A stretch of 17,043 bases of DNA, from the NCBI GenBank assembly GCA_017889745.1, contig JAGGAG010000039.1, positions 1 through 17,043 of the forward strand. The letters are read 5' to 3'. The DNA is from Gemmatimonadota bacterium. Lineage in GTDB: Bacteria; Gemmatimonadota; Gemmatimonadetes; Gemmatimonadales; GWC2-71-9. The position numbers and the translations under genes were made by a program. Under the pieces are notes generated by a model, which saw only the letters and a list, made by a program, of their open reading frames with translations, had not been told where the DNA came from and did no database searches. This document shows positions 7,686 through 13,493 of the stretch, one piece after another; position 1 is the first letter of the stretch, and every line of letters starts with the position of its first letter.

Positions 7686-10145
7686 ATGTCCAACGGCATG
7701 CGGCGGGCCCTGCTCGCCGCCGGCGCACTGGCCCTGGTGCTCTTCGCAGGGCGCTGGACCGCGTCCACGCTGGCCGACCGCTGGTGGGGCCTCGCGGTCT
7801 CGCCAGCCGCCGCGCAGTTCCTGACCGACGTCAACCTCCTCCGCCTCACCCTCGACCTCGCCGGCGTCGTTATCGCCACGGCGTGGTTCATCGGCAACCT
7901 GCTGGTGGTGTACCGCGCCATCGGCGGGGTCGAGGTATCCCGGCAGCTCGCCAACCTCGAGGTGCGCGAGGCACTGACCCAGCGCACGCTGCTCGGGGGC
8001 GCCGTGCTGCTCGGCCTCATCCTCGGGCTCGTTACCGGCGGGGACATCTCGCGCTACTGGCGGGTGATTGCCCTCGCCTGGCAGGGCGTCCAGTTCGGCC
8101 TCACGGAGCCGGTGCTGGGCCATGATGCCGGGCTCTACGTCGCCCAGCTCCCGCTCTGGTCGCTGCTGAGGAGCTATGCCTTCGCGCTGACGCTCACCGG
8201 GCTGTTCGTGGTCGTGCTCCTGTATGCGGTGATCGGCGCGATCCGCTGGATCGATGGCCGGCCGGCCATCAGCGATCATGCCCGGCGCCATCTCGGCTGG
8301 CTGCTGGCGGGGCTGGCACTCGTGCTCGGGTGGGGGCTGCTCCTCGAACCCTACGAACTGGTGAGCGGCGTGCTGGGCGACGTCGGCACCAGGCAATTCC
8401 AGCTCGCGACGCTCACCTCGCCGGCCCTCGCCGGCACGGCGCTGATGGTGGCGGTCGTGTCGCTCCTATGGGCGGTACGGACGTCGGTCCTCAAGCTCCA
8501 CTTCCTGCTCCTCGCGGGCTGGGCGGTCCTCGGCATCGGATGGACACTCACCCGGATCGCCCTCGGATCGCTGGTGGTGCCTGGCGACGCGGCGCTGGGA
8601 GACATGGCGAGCCGCCGATCGCTCGATGCCGCGGCGTTCCAGCTCGAGTCGCTGCACGACTCGGTGGCCGTGCCGTGGGCCGACGCGGGGTCGCCGCCGA
8701 CATGGCCGTCGCTCTGGCAGACGGAGCCGCTGGTGCGCGTCGGCGACGCCGACTCGCTGCTTACCGCGGCGGCCGACCCGGCGTGGATCACGACCCCAGC
8801 CGGCCGACGCCCGGTGTGGCTGCTGCTGGTGACCACCAGCGACAGCGTGGCGTCGCTGCGGGCGGTGGCGGACGACCGCACCTCGGCCACCGGGGGACCG
8901 CTGTTCTATCACCCCGATGATTCGGTGCCCGCACCCGCCCCCGCGCCCCTCGTGCAACTCTCCGATCATGCGCTGTACCCCGGCACGGCGCGGGTCGTGA
9001 TCGCCGATGACGTACGGGGCGTACCCCTGGGCGGGCCGGCGCGCCGGGTGGCGCTGGCGTGGGCGCTGCAGGAGCGGAGCCTGCTCGGGACGCCGGTGCC
9101 TGATGCGACGGTGGACTGGGCGCGCACGCCGCAGGAGCGGCTCGCGAAGCTCGCGCCGTACGCCGAGTGGTCGCCACCGGTGCCGCGGGTGGACGGGGGA
9201 CGGCTGTTCTGGGTCTCGGACGGTTACCTCATCGACGATCACTTTCCGCTCTCCACCCGGACGATTCTCGGCGGGCGGCACCCCGGCATGCTGCACGCGG
9301 CGTTCGTCGGCGTGGTCGAGGCGGAGGAAGGGGAGACGCATATCCACTCGCGACCGGGTGCCGGGCCGGTCGCCGATGCGTGGGCGAAGCTCGCGGCGGG
9401 CGTGGTGGAACCGTGGGACGCGCTGCCGGTGACCTTGCGCGCCATGCTCCCGTACCCGGGGGAACTCTTCCTGGCGCAGGCGCGGGTGCTGGAGAACGCC
9501 GAGACGGGCGCACTGGCCGGGCGCGCGGACTCGCTGCGCATCACGCCTCCCGTCTCCAGCTTCTTCTGGATGCCGTCCGCTGCCGACGGACCCGTCCGTA
9601 CGGCAGAATACGTCCGCGTGGGCACGGGCCAACTGCAGAGCCTGCTGGTCGGGTCCAGCGTCGACGGCCGCCTCGGGATCGCGCAGATCAAGATCGATTC
9701 GAGTGTCGGGCTTTCCGGTCCCGCCGCGCTGGAGCAGCGCTGGGAACGGTTCCCCACGTTCGTGCAGGTGCTGGACTCGGTACGCGCGGGAGGCGGCGTT
9801 CTCAGCGCCGGGGGGGTGCGCTACTGGGTGTCGTCCGGTGCGGTCGGCGCGATGCAGGCGCGGTATGGTCCGCGGGGCGGCGGCGGGGCCTCGGTGACCT
9901 GGGTCAGCGTGGCGAGCGGGCCGCGCGTGGGTGCCGCGCGCACGTTCGGTGAGGCCTGGACCAACCTCCGCGGTGCCACGGTGCCGCAGCCGCCGGGCGC
10001 CCTGCCCGGCGGCGCACTGGTCGATGCGCGCCGGTGGTTCCGGGTGGCCGACTCGGCCTTCCGGCGCGGTGACTTCACCGCGTTCGGGCGCGCGTTCGAG
10101 GAACTGCGCGCCGTGCTCGAAGTTCCTCCCGTCAACCCGCAATGA
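7686..10145 (+). CDS. UPF0182 (COG1615)-type large membrane protein, divergent
   Basis: This protein has 819 residues and unknown function. About seven hydrophobic segments fill the N-terminal third (roughly residues 7-22, 52-76, 102-117, 163-186, 204-220, 247-264 and 271-294), followed by about 520 mostly soluble residues predicted outside the membrane. It resembles the UPF0182 family in EPVLGHDAGLYVAQLPL (141-157, where relatives have a DP.FG.D..FY..LP pattern), in DGGRLFWVSDGYLIDDHFP (about 502-520), in LPYPGELFLAQARVLE (about 587-602) and in the C-terminal RRGDFTAFGRAFEELRAVL. The middle (about 330-430) is divergent, and I do not see the NRH-YTHG-type segment usual there. Typical members are 900-1000 residues. 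The start is 7 bases after the mutase stop with no clear ribosome binding site; ATG 7698 is an alternative. Family assignment is by remembered motifs only. Confidence 0.78.
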   Translation: MSNGMRRALLAAGALALVLFAGRWTASTLADRWWGLAVSPAAAQFLTDVNLLRLTLDLAGVVIATAWFIGNLLVVYRAIGGVEVSRQLANLEVREALTQRTLLGGAVLLGLILGLVTGGDISRYWRVIALAWQGVQFGLTEPVLGHDAGLYVAQLPLWSLLRSYAFALTLTGLFVVVLLYAVIGAIRWIDGRPAISDHARRHLGWLLAGLALVLGWGLLLEPYELVSGVLGDVGTRQFQLATLTSPALAGTALMVAVVSLLWAVRTSVLKLHFLLLAGWAVLGIGWTLTRIALGSLVVPGDAALGDMASRRSLDAAAFQLESLHDSVAVPWADAGSPPTWPSLWQTEPLVRVGDADSLLTAAADPAWITTPAGRRPVWLLLVTTSDSVASLRAVADDRTSATGGPLFYHPDDSVPAPAPAPLVQLSDHALYPGTARVVIADDVRGVPLGGPARRVALAWALQERSLLGTPVPDATVDWARTPQERLAKLAPYAEWSPPVPRVDGGRLFWVSDGYLIDDHFPLSTRTILGGRHPGMLHAAFVGVVEAEEGETHIHSRPGAGPVADAWAKLAAGVVEPWDALPVTLRAMLPYPGELFLAQARVLENAETGALAGRADSLRITPPVSSFFWMPSAADGPVRTAEYVRVGTGQLQSLLVGSSVDGRLGIAQIKIDSSVGLSGPAALEQRWERFPTFVQVLDSVRAGGGVLSAGGVRYWVSSGAVGAMQARYGPRGGGGASVTWVSVASGPRVGAARTFGEAWTNLRGATVPQPPGALPGGALVDARRWFRVADSAFRRGDFTAFGRAFEELRAVLEVPPVNPQ

Positions 10146-10172
10146 TGTCCCCGGTGCCTCCCGGCCACGCGC

Positions 10173-10201
10173 TTGCTCGGCCTCAGGGCGGCGGCTACCT
10201 T
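10173..10201 (+). promoter_or_regulatory. Candidate sigma-70-type promoter for sucCD
   Basis: The 91-base gap between the UPF0182 gene and sucC contains TTGCTC (10173-10178), a 17-base spacer and TACCTT (10196-10201). Transcription would begin near 10208 and leave a leader of about 29 bases before the sucC GTG. Each box matches only 3 of 6 bases of the E. coli consensus, but the spacing is ideal and the -10 has the same TAnnTT form as the better promoter near 12800. No convincing terminator for the upstream gene is visible in this gap. Confidence 0.5.
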
Positions 10202-10225
10202 CGGGCCTGTTTTCCCCTGGTTTCC

Positions 10226-10231
10226 GAGGAG
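10226..10231 (+). promoter_or_regulatory. Ribosome binding site of sucC
   Basis: GAGGAG lies 5 bases upstream of the GTG at 10237. It is one of the strongest Shine-Dalgarno sequences in the window, and it fixes the sucC start at this GTG rather than at earlier in-frame codons inside the preceding gene. Confidence 0.8.
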
Positions 10232-10236
10232 CGGCC

Positions 10237-11376
10237 GTGAACATCCATGAGTACCAGGCGCGCGCCCTGCTGAAGGCGGCAGGGGTGCCCATGCTGGACG
10301 GCGACGTCGCGTCGACGCCGCCGGTCGCGGAGGCCATTGCCCGGCGTATCGGCGGCAAGGTGGTGGTGAAGGCACAGGTGCACGTCGGCGGCCGCGGGAA
10401 AGCTGGCGGAGTCAAGCTCGCGGCAAACCCGGGCGAAGCGGCCGACGCCGCCGAGCGCATCCTGGGCATGCAGATCAGGGGCCTCACGGTACACAAGGTG
10501 CTCGTGGTGCCCGCGGCGGACATCTCATCCGAGGCGTATGTCGGCCTGATCATGGACCGGGAGACGCAGCGGCCGGTGTTCATGGTAAGCCCCGCCGGCG
10601 GCATCGACATCGAGGAAGTCGCGGCCAAGACGCCGGAGAAGATCCGCCGGCTGCCGGTCGATCCCACCTACGGACTGCTCCCGCACCAAGCCCTCGCCCT
10701 CGCGTTCTTCCTGTACAAGGACTTCGCCCAGGTGAAGGCGGCGGCGCAGATCATGGAGCGCCTGTATACCGTCTTCACGCACAATGGCTGCTCGCTCGCC
10801 GAGATCAACCCGCTCGTCACCACGCCGGACGGGCGCGTGCTCGCGCTCGATGCCAAGGTGGTGATCGACGACAACGAACTGTTCTGGCGTCCCGACCTCG
10901 AGGAACTGCGCGACGAGTCGGAAGAGCCGCCGGCCGAGGCGGCGGCGCGGCGCGCCAACCTCTCGTTCATCAAGCTCGACGGCAACGTGGGCTGCGTGGT
11001 GAACGGGGCCGGGCTCGCCATGGCGACGATGGACCTGGTGAAGTACTACGGCGGCGAGCCGGCCAACTTCCTGGACATCGGCGGCAGTTCGAACCCGGAG
11101 AAGGTGGTGAACGCGCTCAAGATCATCACCACCGACCCGAACGTGAAGGCGATCCTCTTCAACATCTTCGGCGGCATCACCCGCACCGACGACGTGGCCA
11201 ACGGCATCAAGACCGCGCTCGCGCAGTTCCCGGTGAAGGTGCCGATCGTGGTGCGCCTCACCGGCACAAACGAGGCGGAAGCATTCAGGATTCTCCAGGG
11301 CATCGGCATGACGGCCCTCAGTGACATGGACGAGGCGGTGCAGCAGGTGGTCCGCGCCGCCAAGGGGGCCGCATGA
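10237..11376 (+). CDS. sucC: Succinyl-CoA synthetase (ADP/GDP-forming) beta subunit
   Basis: This is the beta subunit of the TCA-cycle enzyme that converts succinyl-CoA, phosphate and ADP or GDP to succinate, CoA and ATP or GTP. It has 379 residues (family about 385-400). The N-terminal ATP-grasp domain begins NIHEYQARALLKAAGVP and holds K45 and the GGRGKAGG loop at 51-58. Metal-binding E189 and N191 sit in AEINPLV and D205 in ALDAK. The C-terminal ligase domain has NGAGLAMATMD (256-266), FNIFGGITR (308-316) and LTGTNEAE (341-348). The phosphate-loop region reads GGSSNP, where E. coli has GGGAT. The GTG start is set by the upstream GAGGAG. The stop overlaps the sucD ATG by four bases. Nucleotide specificity (ATP or GTP) cannot be called with confidence. 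Confidence 0.96.
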   Translation: MNIHEYQARALLKAAGVPMLDGDVASTPPVAEAIARRIGGKVVVKAQVHVGGRGKAGGVKLAANPGEAADAAERILGMQIRGLTVHKVLVVPAADISSEAYVGLIMDRETQRPVFMVSPAGGIDIEEVAAKTPEKIRRLPVDPTYGLLPHQALALAFFLYKDFAQVKAAAQIMERLYTVFTHNGCSLAEINPLVTTPDGRVLALDAKVVIDDNELFWRPDLEELRDESEEPPAEAAARRANLSFIKLDGNVGCVVNGAGLAMATMDLVKYYGGEPANFLDIGGSSNPEKVVNALKIITTDPNVKAILFNIFGGITRTDDVANGIKTALAQFPVKVPIVVRLTGTNEAEAFRILQGIGMTALSDMDEAVQQVVRAAKGAA

Positions 11377-12245
11377 GCGTCTTCGTCAACAAGGCGACCC
11401 GGGTGCTGGTGCAGGGCATCACCGGCCGGGAGGGATCGTTCCACGCGCGGCAGATGCTGGAGTACGGCACACAGGTGGTCGGCGGCGTGACCCCGGGCAA
11501 GGGCGGCCAGGTGTTCGAGGGCAAGGTGCCGGTGTTCAACACCGTCGCCGAGGCGGTGACCGCCACTGGCGCCGACACGGCGGTGGTCTACGTGCCGCCG
11601 ACCGCGGCCGCCAGCGCGCTCTTCGAGGCGGCCGACGCCGGTATCAGCCTCATCGTGTGCATCACGGAGGGCATCCCGGTGCAGCACGTGGCCCGGGCGA
11701 TGCCCTACGTGCGAGCCCGGGGCGTGCGGCTCATCGGGCCCAACTGCCCGGGGCTCATCACGCCGGGCGAATCGAAGGTCGGCATCATCCCGGGCAGCAT
11801 CTGCCTTCCGGGGCGGGTGGGTCTCGTGAGCCGGAGCGGCACGCTCACCTACGAGATCGTGAACCACCTCACGAAGGCCGGCATCGGCCAGAGCACTTGT
11901 GTCGGCATCGGCGGCGATCCGCTGATCGGCACCAACTTCATCGACGTGCTGCGCGCCTTCCAGGACGACCCCGACACCGACGCCATCGTCATGATGGGCG
12001 AGATCGGCGGCACGGACGAACAGCAGGCGGCGGAGTTCATCAAGTCGCACGTCACCAAGCCGGTGGTCGGATTCATCGCGGGGCAGACGGCGCCCAAGGG
12101 ACGCCGGATGGGTCATGCCGGAGCCATCATCTCGGGCTCCTCGGGCACGGCCGAGGAGAAGCTGGCGGCGTTCGCGGCGGCCGGGATGGGGATCATGAAG
12201 CGGCCGGTGGACGTGATTGAACTGGTCAGGGAACGCTTGAAGTAG
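11373..12245 (+). CDS. sucD: Succinyl-CoA synthetase alpha subunit
   Basis: This is the CoA-binding and phosphohistidine subunit, 290 residues, the normal length. The N-terminal Rossmann-like CoA-binding domain contains QGITGREGSFHARQMLEYGT (14-33). The catalytic histidine is H248 in MGHAGAIISGSSGTAEEK, which is phosphorylated during turnover. IGPNCPGLITPGE (121-133) and SRSGTLTYE (153-161) are further family signatures. The ATG overlaps the sucC stop (ATGA), so the two subunits are translationally coupled, as expected for an obligate heteromer. The gene ends at TAG 12243-12245, just before the heptamer-repeat hairpin that separates it from ndk. Confidence 0.97.
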   Translation: MSVFVNKATRVLVQGITGREGSFHARQMLEYGTQVVGGVTPGKGGQVFEGKVPVFNTVAEAVTATGADTAVVYVPPTAAASALFEAADAGISLIVCITEGIPVQHVARAMPYVRARGVRLIGPNCPGLITPGESKVGIIPGSICLPGRVGLVSRSGTLTYEIVNHLTKAGIGQSTCVGIGGDPLIGTNFIDVLRAFQDDPDTDAIVMMGEIGGTDEQQAAEFIKSHVTKPVVGFIAGQTAPKGRRMGHAGAIISGSSGTAEEKLAAFAAAGMGIMKRPVDVIELVRERLK

Positions 12246-12255
12246 TCAACTGTGG

Positions 12256-12327
12256 AAACGGTGAACGGTGAACGGTGAACGGGGAGCCCCGTCACCTCCC
12301 GTTCACCGTTTACCGTTTACCGTTCAC
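12256..12327 (+). repeat. Heptamer-repeat hairpin between sucD and ndk
   Basis: The left arm holds three tandem ACGGTGA units (12258-12278) followed by a variant ACGGGGA (12279-12285). The right arm holds CCGTTCA, CCGTTTA, CCGTTTA and CCGTTCA back to back (12299-12326). The arms pair as 12257-12283 with 12298-12324: 27 consecutive pairs, of which 25 are Watson-Crick and two (12263-12318 and 12270-12311) would be G-U in RNA, around a 14-base loop. A smaller ACGGGG/CCCCGT hairpin competes at the tip. There is no T-tract after it, so it is not a standard intrinsic terminator. It could attenuate or stabilise the sucCD message, or be a copy of a dispersed palindromic repeat. Confidence 0.9.
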
Positions 12328-12333
12328 GCAGTC

Positions 12334-12337
12334 AGGA
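12334..12337 (+). promoter_or_regulatory. Ribosome binding site of ndk
   Basis: AGGA lies 7 bases before the ATG at 12345 and just outside the heptamer hairpin, so the hairpin itself would leave this site free. It supports the start at MASNRTLAIIKPD. Confidence 0.6.
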
Positions 12338-12344
12338 TCCCAAC

Positions 12345-12776
12345 ATGGCTTCCAACCGTACGCTCGCCATCATCAAGCCCGACGCCATTGCCAGCGGCAA
12401 GGCCGGACTCATCATTGCGCACCTGCAGAAAGAGGGCTTCGCGGTGCGGGCTGCCCGGCTGGTGCGGCTGTCGAAGGGGGAGGCGGGCGCCTTCTATGCG
12501 GTCCACGAAGGGCGCCCGTTCTATCCCGAACTCGTGACCTTCATGATGAGCGGGCCGTGCATGCCGCTCGCGCTGGAACGGGCCGACGCGGTGGGGACGC
12601 TGCGGACCGTGATCGGGGCGACGGACCCGGCCGAGGCGGCGCCGGGCACGGTCCGGAAGCTGTACGCCGAGTCGAAGGGCCGGAACGCGATCCATGCTTC
12701 CGACAGCGACGAGAATGCGACCCGGGAGATCGGGTTCTTCTTCACCGAGGGGGAGCTGGCAGGCCTCTGGGGGTGA
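12345..12776 (+). CDS. ndk: Nucleoside diphosphate kinase
   Basis: This enzyme transfers the gamma phosphate of ATP to other nucleoside diphosphates through a phosphohistidine, balancing cellular NTP and dNTP pools. It has 143 residues, the usual bacterial length. The start is typical (TLAIIKPDAI), with K11 in the KPD motif. The catalytic histidine is H117 in NAIHASDSDENA, the family signature NxxHxSD. Other conserved parts are LVRLSKGEAGAFYAVHEGRP (40-59) and SGPCMPLALE (69-78). It lies 99 bases after sucD. No separate promoter is obvious, so it may be read from the sucCD promoter through the hairpin. The TGA is followed by a 57-base gap containing the promoter of the next operon. Confidence 0.97.
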   Translation: MASNRTLAIIKPDAIASGKAGLIIAHLQKEGFAVRAARLVRLSKGEAGAFYAVHEGRPFYPELVTFMMSGPCMPLALERADAVGTLRTVIGATDPAEAAPGTVRKLYAESKGRNAIHASDSDENATREIGFFFTEGELAGLWG

Positions 12777-12789
12777 GGAATCCGCACCC
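12771..12789 (+). terminator. Weak hairpin at the end of ndk, possible terminator
   Basis: GGGTG (12771-12775) pairs with CACCC (12785-12789) across a 9-base loop and is followed by ATTTG. The stem is only 5 bp, it overlaps the ndk stop, and the T-run is short. It may end some ndk transcripts or be chance in GC-rich sequence. Confidence 0.22.
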
Positions 12790-12796
12790 ATTTGCC

Positions 12797-12825
12797 TTGA
12801 CCTAAGTCCTTCTCCCACTTAGGTT
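12797..12825 (+). promoter_or_regulatory. Promoter of the yceD-rpmF-plsX-fabHDG operon
   Basis: TTGACC (12797-12802, 5 of 6 to the -35 consensus), a 17-base spacer and TAGGTT (12820-12825) form a good sigma-70-type promoter. This gap is noticeably more AT-rich than the surrounding genes. The predicted start of transcription is about 12831-12834, essentially at the ATG at 12834. Confidence 0.7.
12800..12824. promoter_or_regulatory. Perfect inverted repeat over the fab promoter, candidate operator
   Basis: ACCTAAGT (12800-12807) and ACTTAGGT (12817-12824) are exact reverse complements separated by 9 bases. The left arm covers the last bases of the -35 box and the right arm covers most of the -10 box. 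A dimeric repressor here would block RNA polymerase. It is AT-rich compared with the genes and lacks a following T-run, which argues against a terminator. The regulator is not identified in this window. Confidence 0.65.
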
Positions 12826-12833
12826 CCGGGGCT

Positions 12834-13301
12834 ATGCTTCGGGTCGATCTCCGGGATTTGAAACACGGGCCGGTGGCCACCACCGGAACGCTGGCGCGGG
12901 ATGATCGGGTTTTCGAAGGGCTCGACCTTTCGCTCGCGGCTCCGGTGCAGGTGGACGGTCGCATTCAGGCCAGCGGAGCGGGCGGATACTTCTGGAAGGG
13001 CCACGTTCGGGGGCAGGTACAGGCACAGTGCCGTCGCTGCCTCTCGGACGTGGCTCTGTCGGTCGATACGGATGTCGGGCTCATGTTCAGCAGCGACCCC
13101 GATCTCCAGGATGATCCCTCGGTGCACGAGTTGCCACCGTCGGCCACCCAGATCGACCTTACGGAGTTCGTGCGGGAAGAGCTGGCGCTCGCGGTGCCGG
13201 GATATCCGCTGTGCCGCCCCGACTGCGCCGGACTCTGCCCCCGCTGCGGGGCTGACCTGAACGCCGGACCGTGCGGGTGCGCGGTTCCTGACCACGGATG
13301 A
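12834..13301 (+). CDS. yceD: DUF177 family protein (YceD-like)
   Basis: This 155-residue protein belongs to the DUF177/YceD family, which usually sits directly upstream of rpmF and has been linked to 23S rRNA accumulation in plastids; its biochemical role is not settled. Family signatures are CRRCL (66-70) and the C-terminal CRPDCAGLCPRCGADLN (127-143) followed by CGC (147-149). That gives eight cysteines (66, 69, 127, 131, 135, 138, 147, 149) that could bind zinc. A conserved acidic FVREELALAVP lies at 112-122. The ATG at 12834 gives the normal short MLRVDLRDL beginning. No Shine-Dalgarno sequence precedes it, and the predicted transcript start is within about 3 bases, so translation may be leaderless. 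It is 7 bases upstream of rpmF. Confidence 0.88.
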   Translation: MLRVDLRDLKHGPVATTGTLARDDRVFEGLDLSLAAPVQVDGRIQASGAGGYFWKGHVRGQVQAQCRRCLSDVALSVDTDVGLMFSSDPDLQDDPSVHELPPSATQIDLTEFVREELALAVPGYPLCRPDCAGLCPRCGADLNAGPCGCAVPDHG

Positions 13302-13308
13302 GGATGTC

Positions 13309-13491
13309 ATGGCCGTACCGAAGCGCAGGACCTCGAAGTCACGCAAGCGGCTCCGCCGGGGCCACCACACTGCGGCCGGCATCCGGACGCAGGCCTGCCC
13401 CCGCTGTAGCTCGCCGCGCCTTCCGCACCGTGTGTGCGGGTCCTGCGGCTACTACGCCGGCAAGAAGCGGATCGAGGTAGAGGACAACTGA
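13309..13491 (+). CDS. rpmF: 50S ribosomal protein L32
   Basis: This 60-residue protein is part of the large ribosomal subunit. The beginning MAVPKRRTSKSRKRLRRGHH is diagnostic. A zinc ribbon is formed by C30, C33, C43 and C46 (CPRC and CGSC), so this is the zinc-binding form rather than a cysteine-free paralogue. A GAGG at 13300-13303, overlapping the preceding TGA, sits 5 bases before the ATG. The order DUF177-rpmF-plsX-fab is widely conserved and ties ribosome supply to membrane lipid synthesis. The stop is 2 bases before the plsX GTG. Confidence 0.97.
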   Translation: MAVPKRRTSKSRKRLRRGHHTAAGIRTQACPRCSSPRLPHRVCGSCGYYAGKKRIEVEDN

Positions 13492-13493
13492 CG

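Noticed and set aside
9931..10236. Longer N terminus for sucC
   Set aside because: The upstream in-frame sequence overlaps the end of the UPF0182 gene, and GAGGAG places the start at GTG 10237, giving the conserved NIHEYQA beginning.
8466..10667. An antisense open frame of about 733 codons over the UPF0182 and sucC genes
   Set aside because: No family signature, low-complexity Arg/Pro/Gly content, and it crosses a promoter and two well-supported + strand genes.
12256..12327. CRISPR array or standard intrinsic terminator
   Set aside because: There are no unique spacers between repeats of CRISPR length, the units are 7 bases and inverted across the arms, and no T-tract follows the stem.
12833..12838. 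TATGCT as an alternative -10 box for the fab operon
   Set aside because: It overlaps the ATG itself, the bases 17 upstream are not a -35 box, and transcription would begin after the supported start codon.
13434..13493. Longer N terminus for plsX starting inside rpmF
   Set aside because: The extra 20 residues are a shadow of the rpmF end; IRVALDAMGGD is where PlsX proteins normally start.
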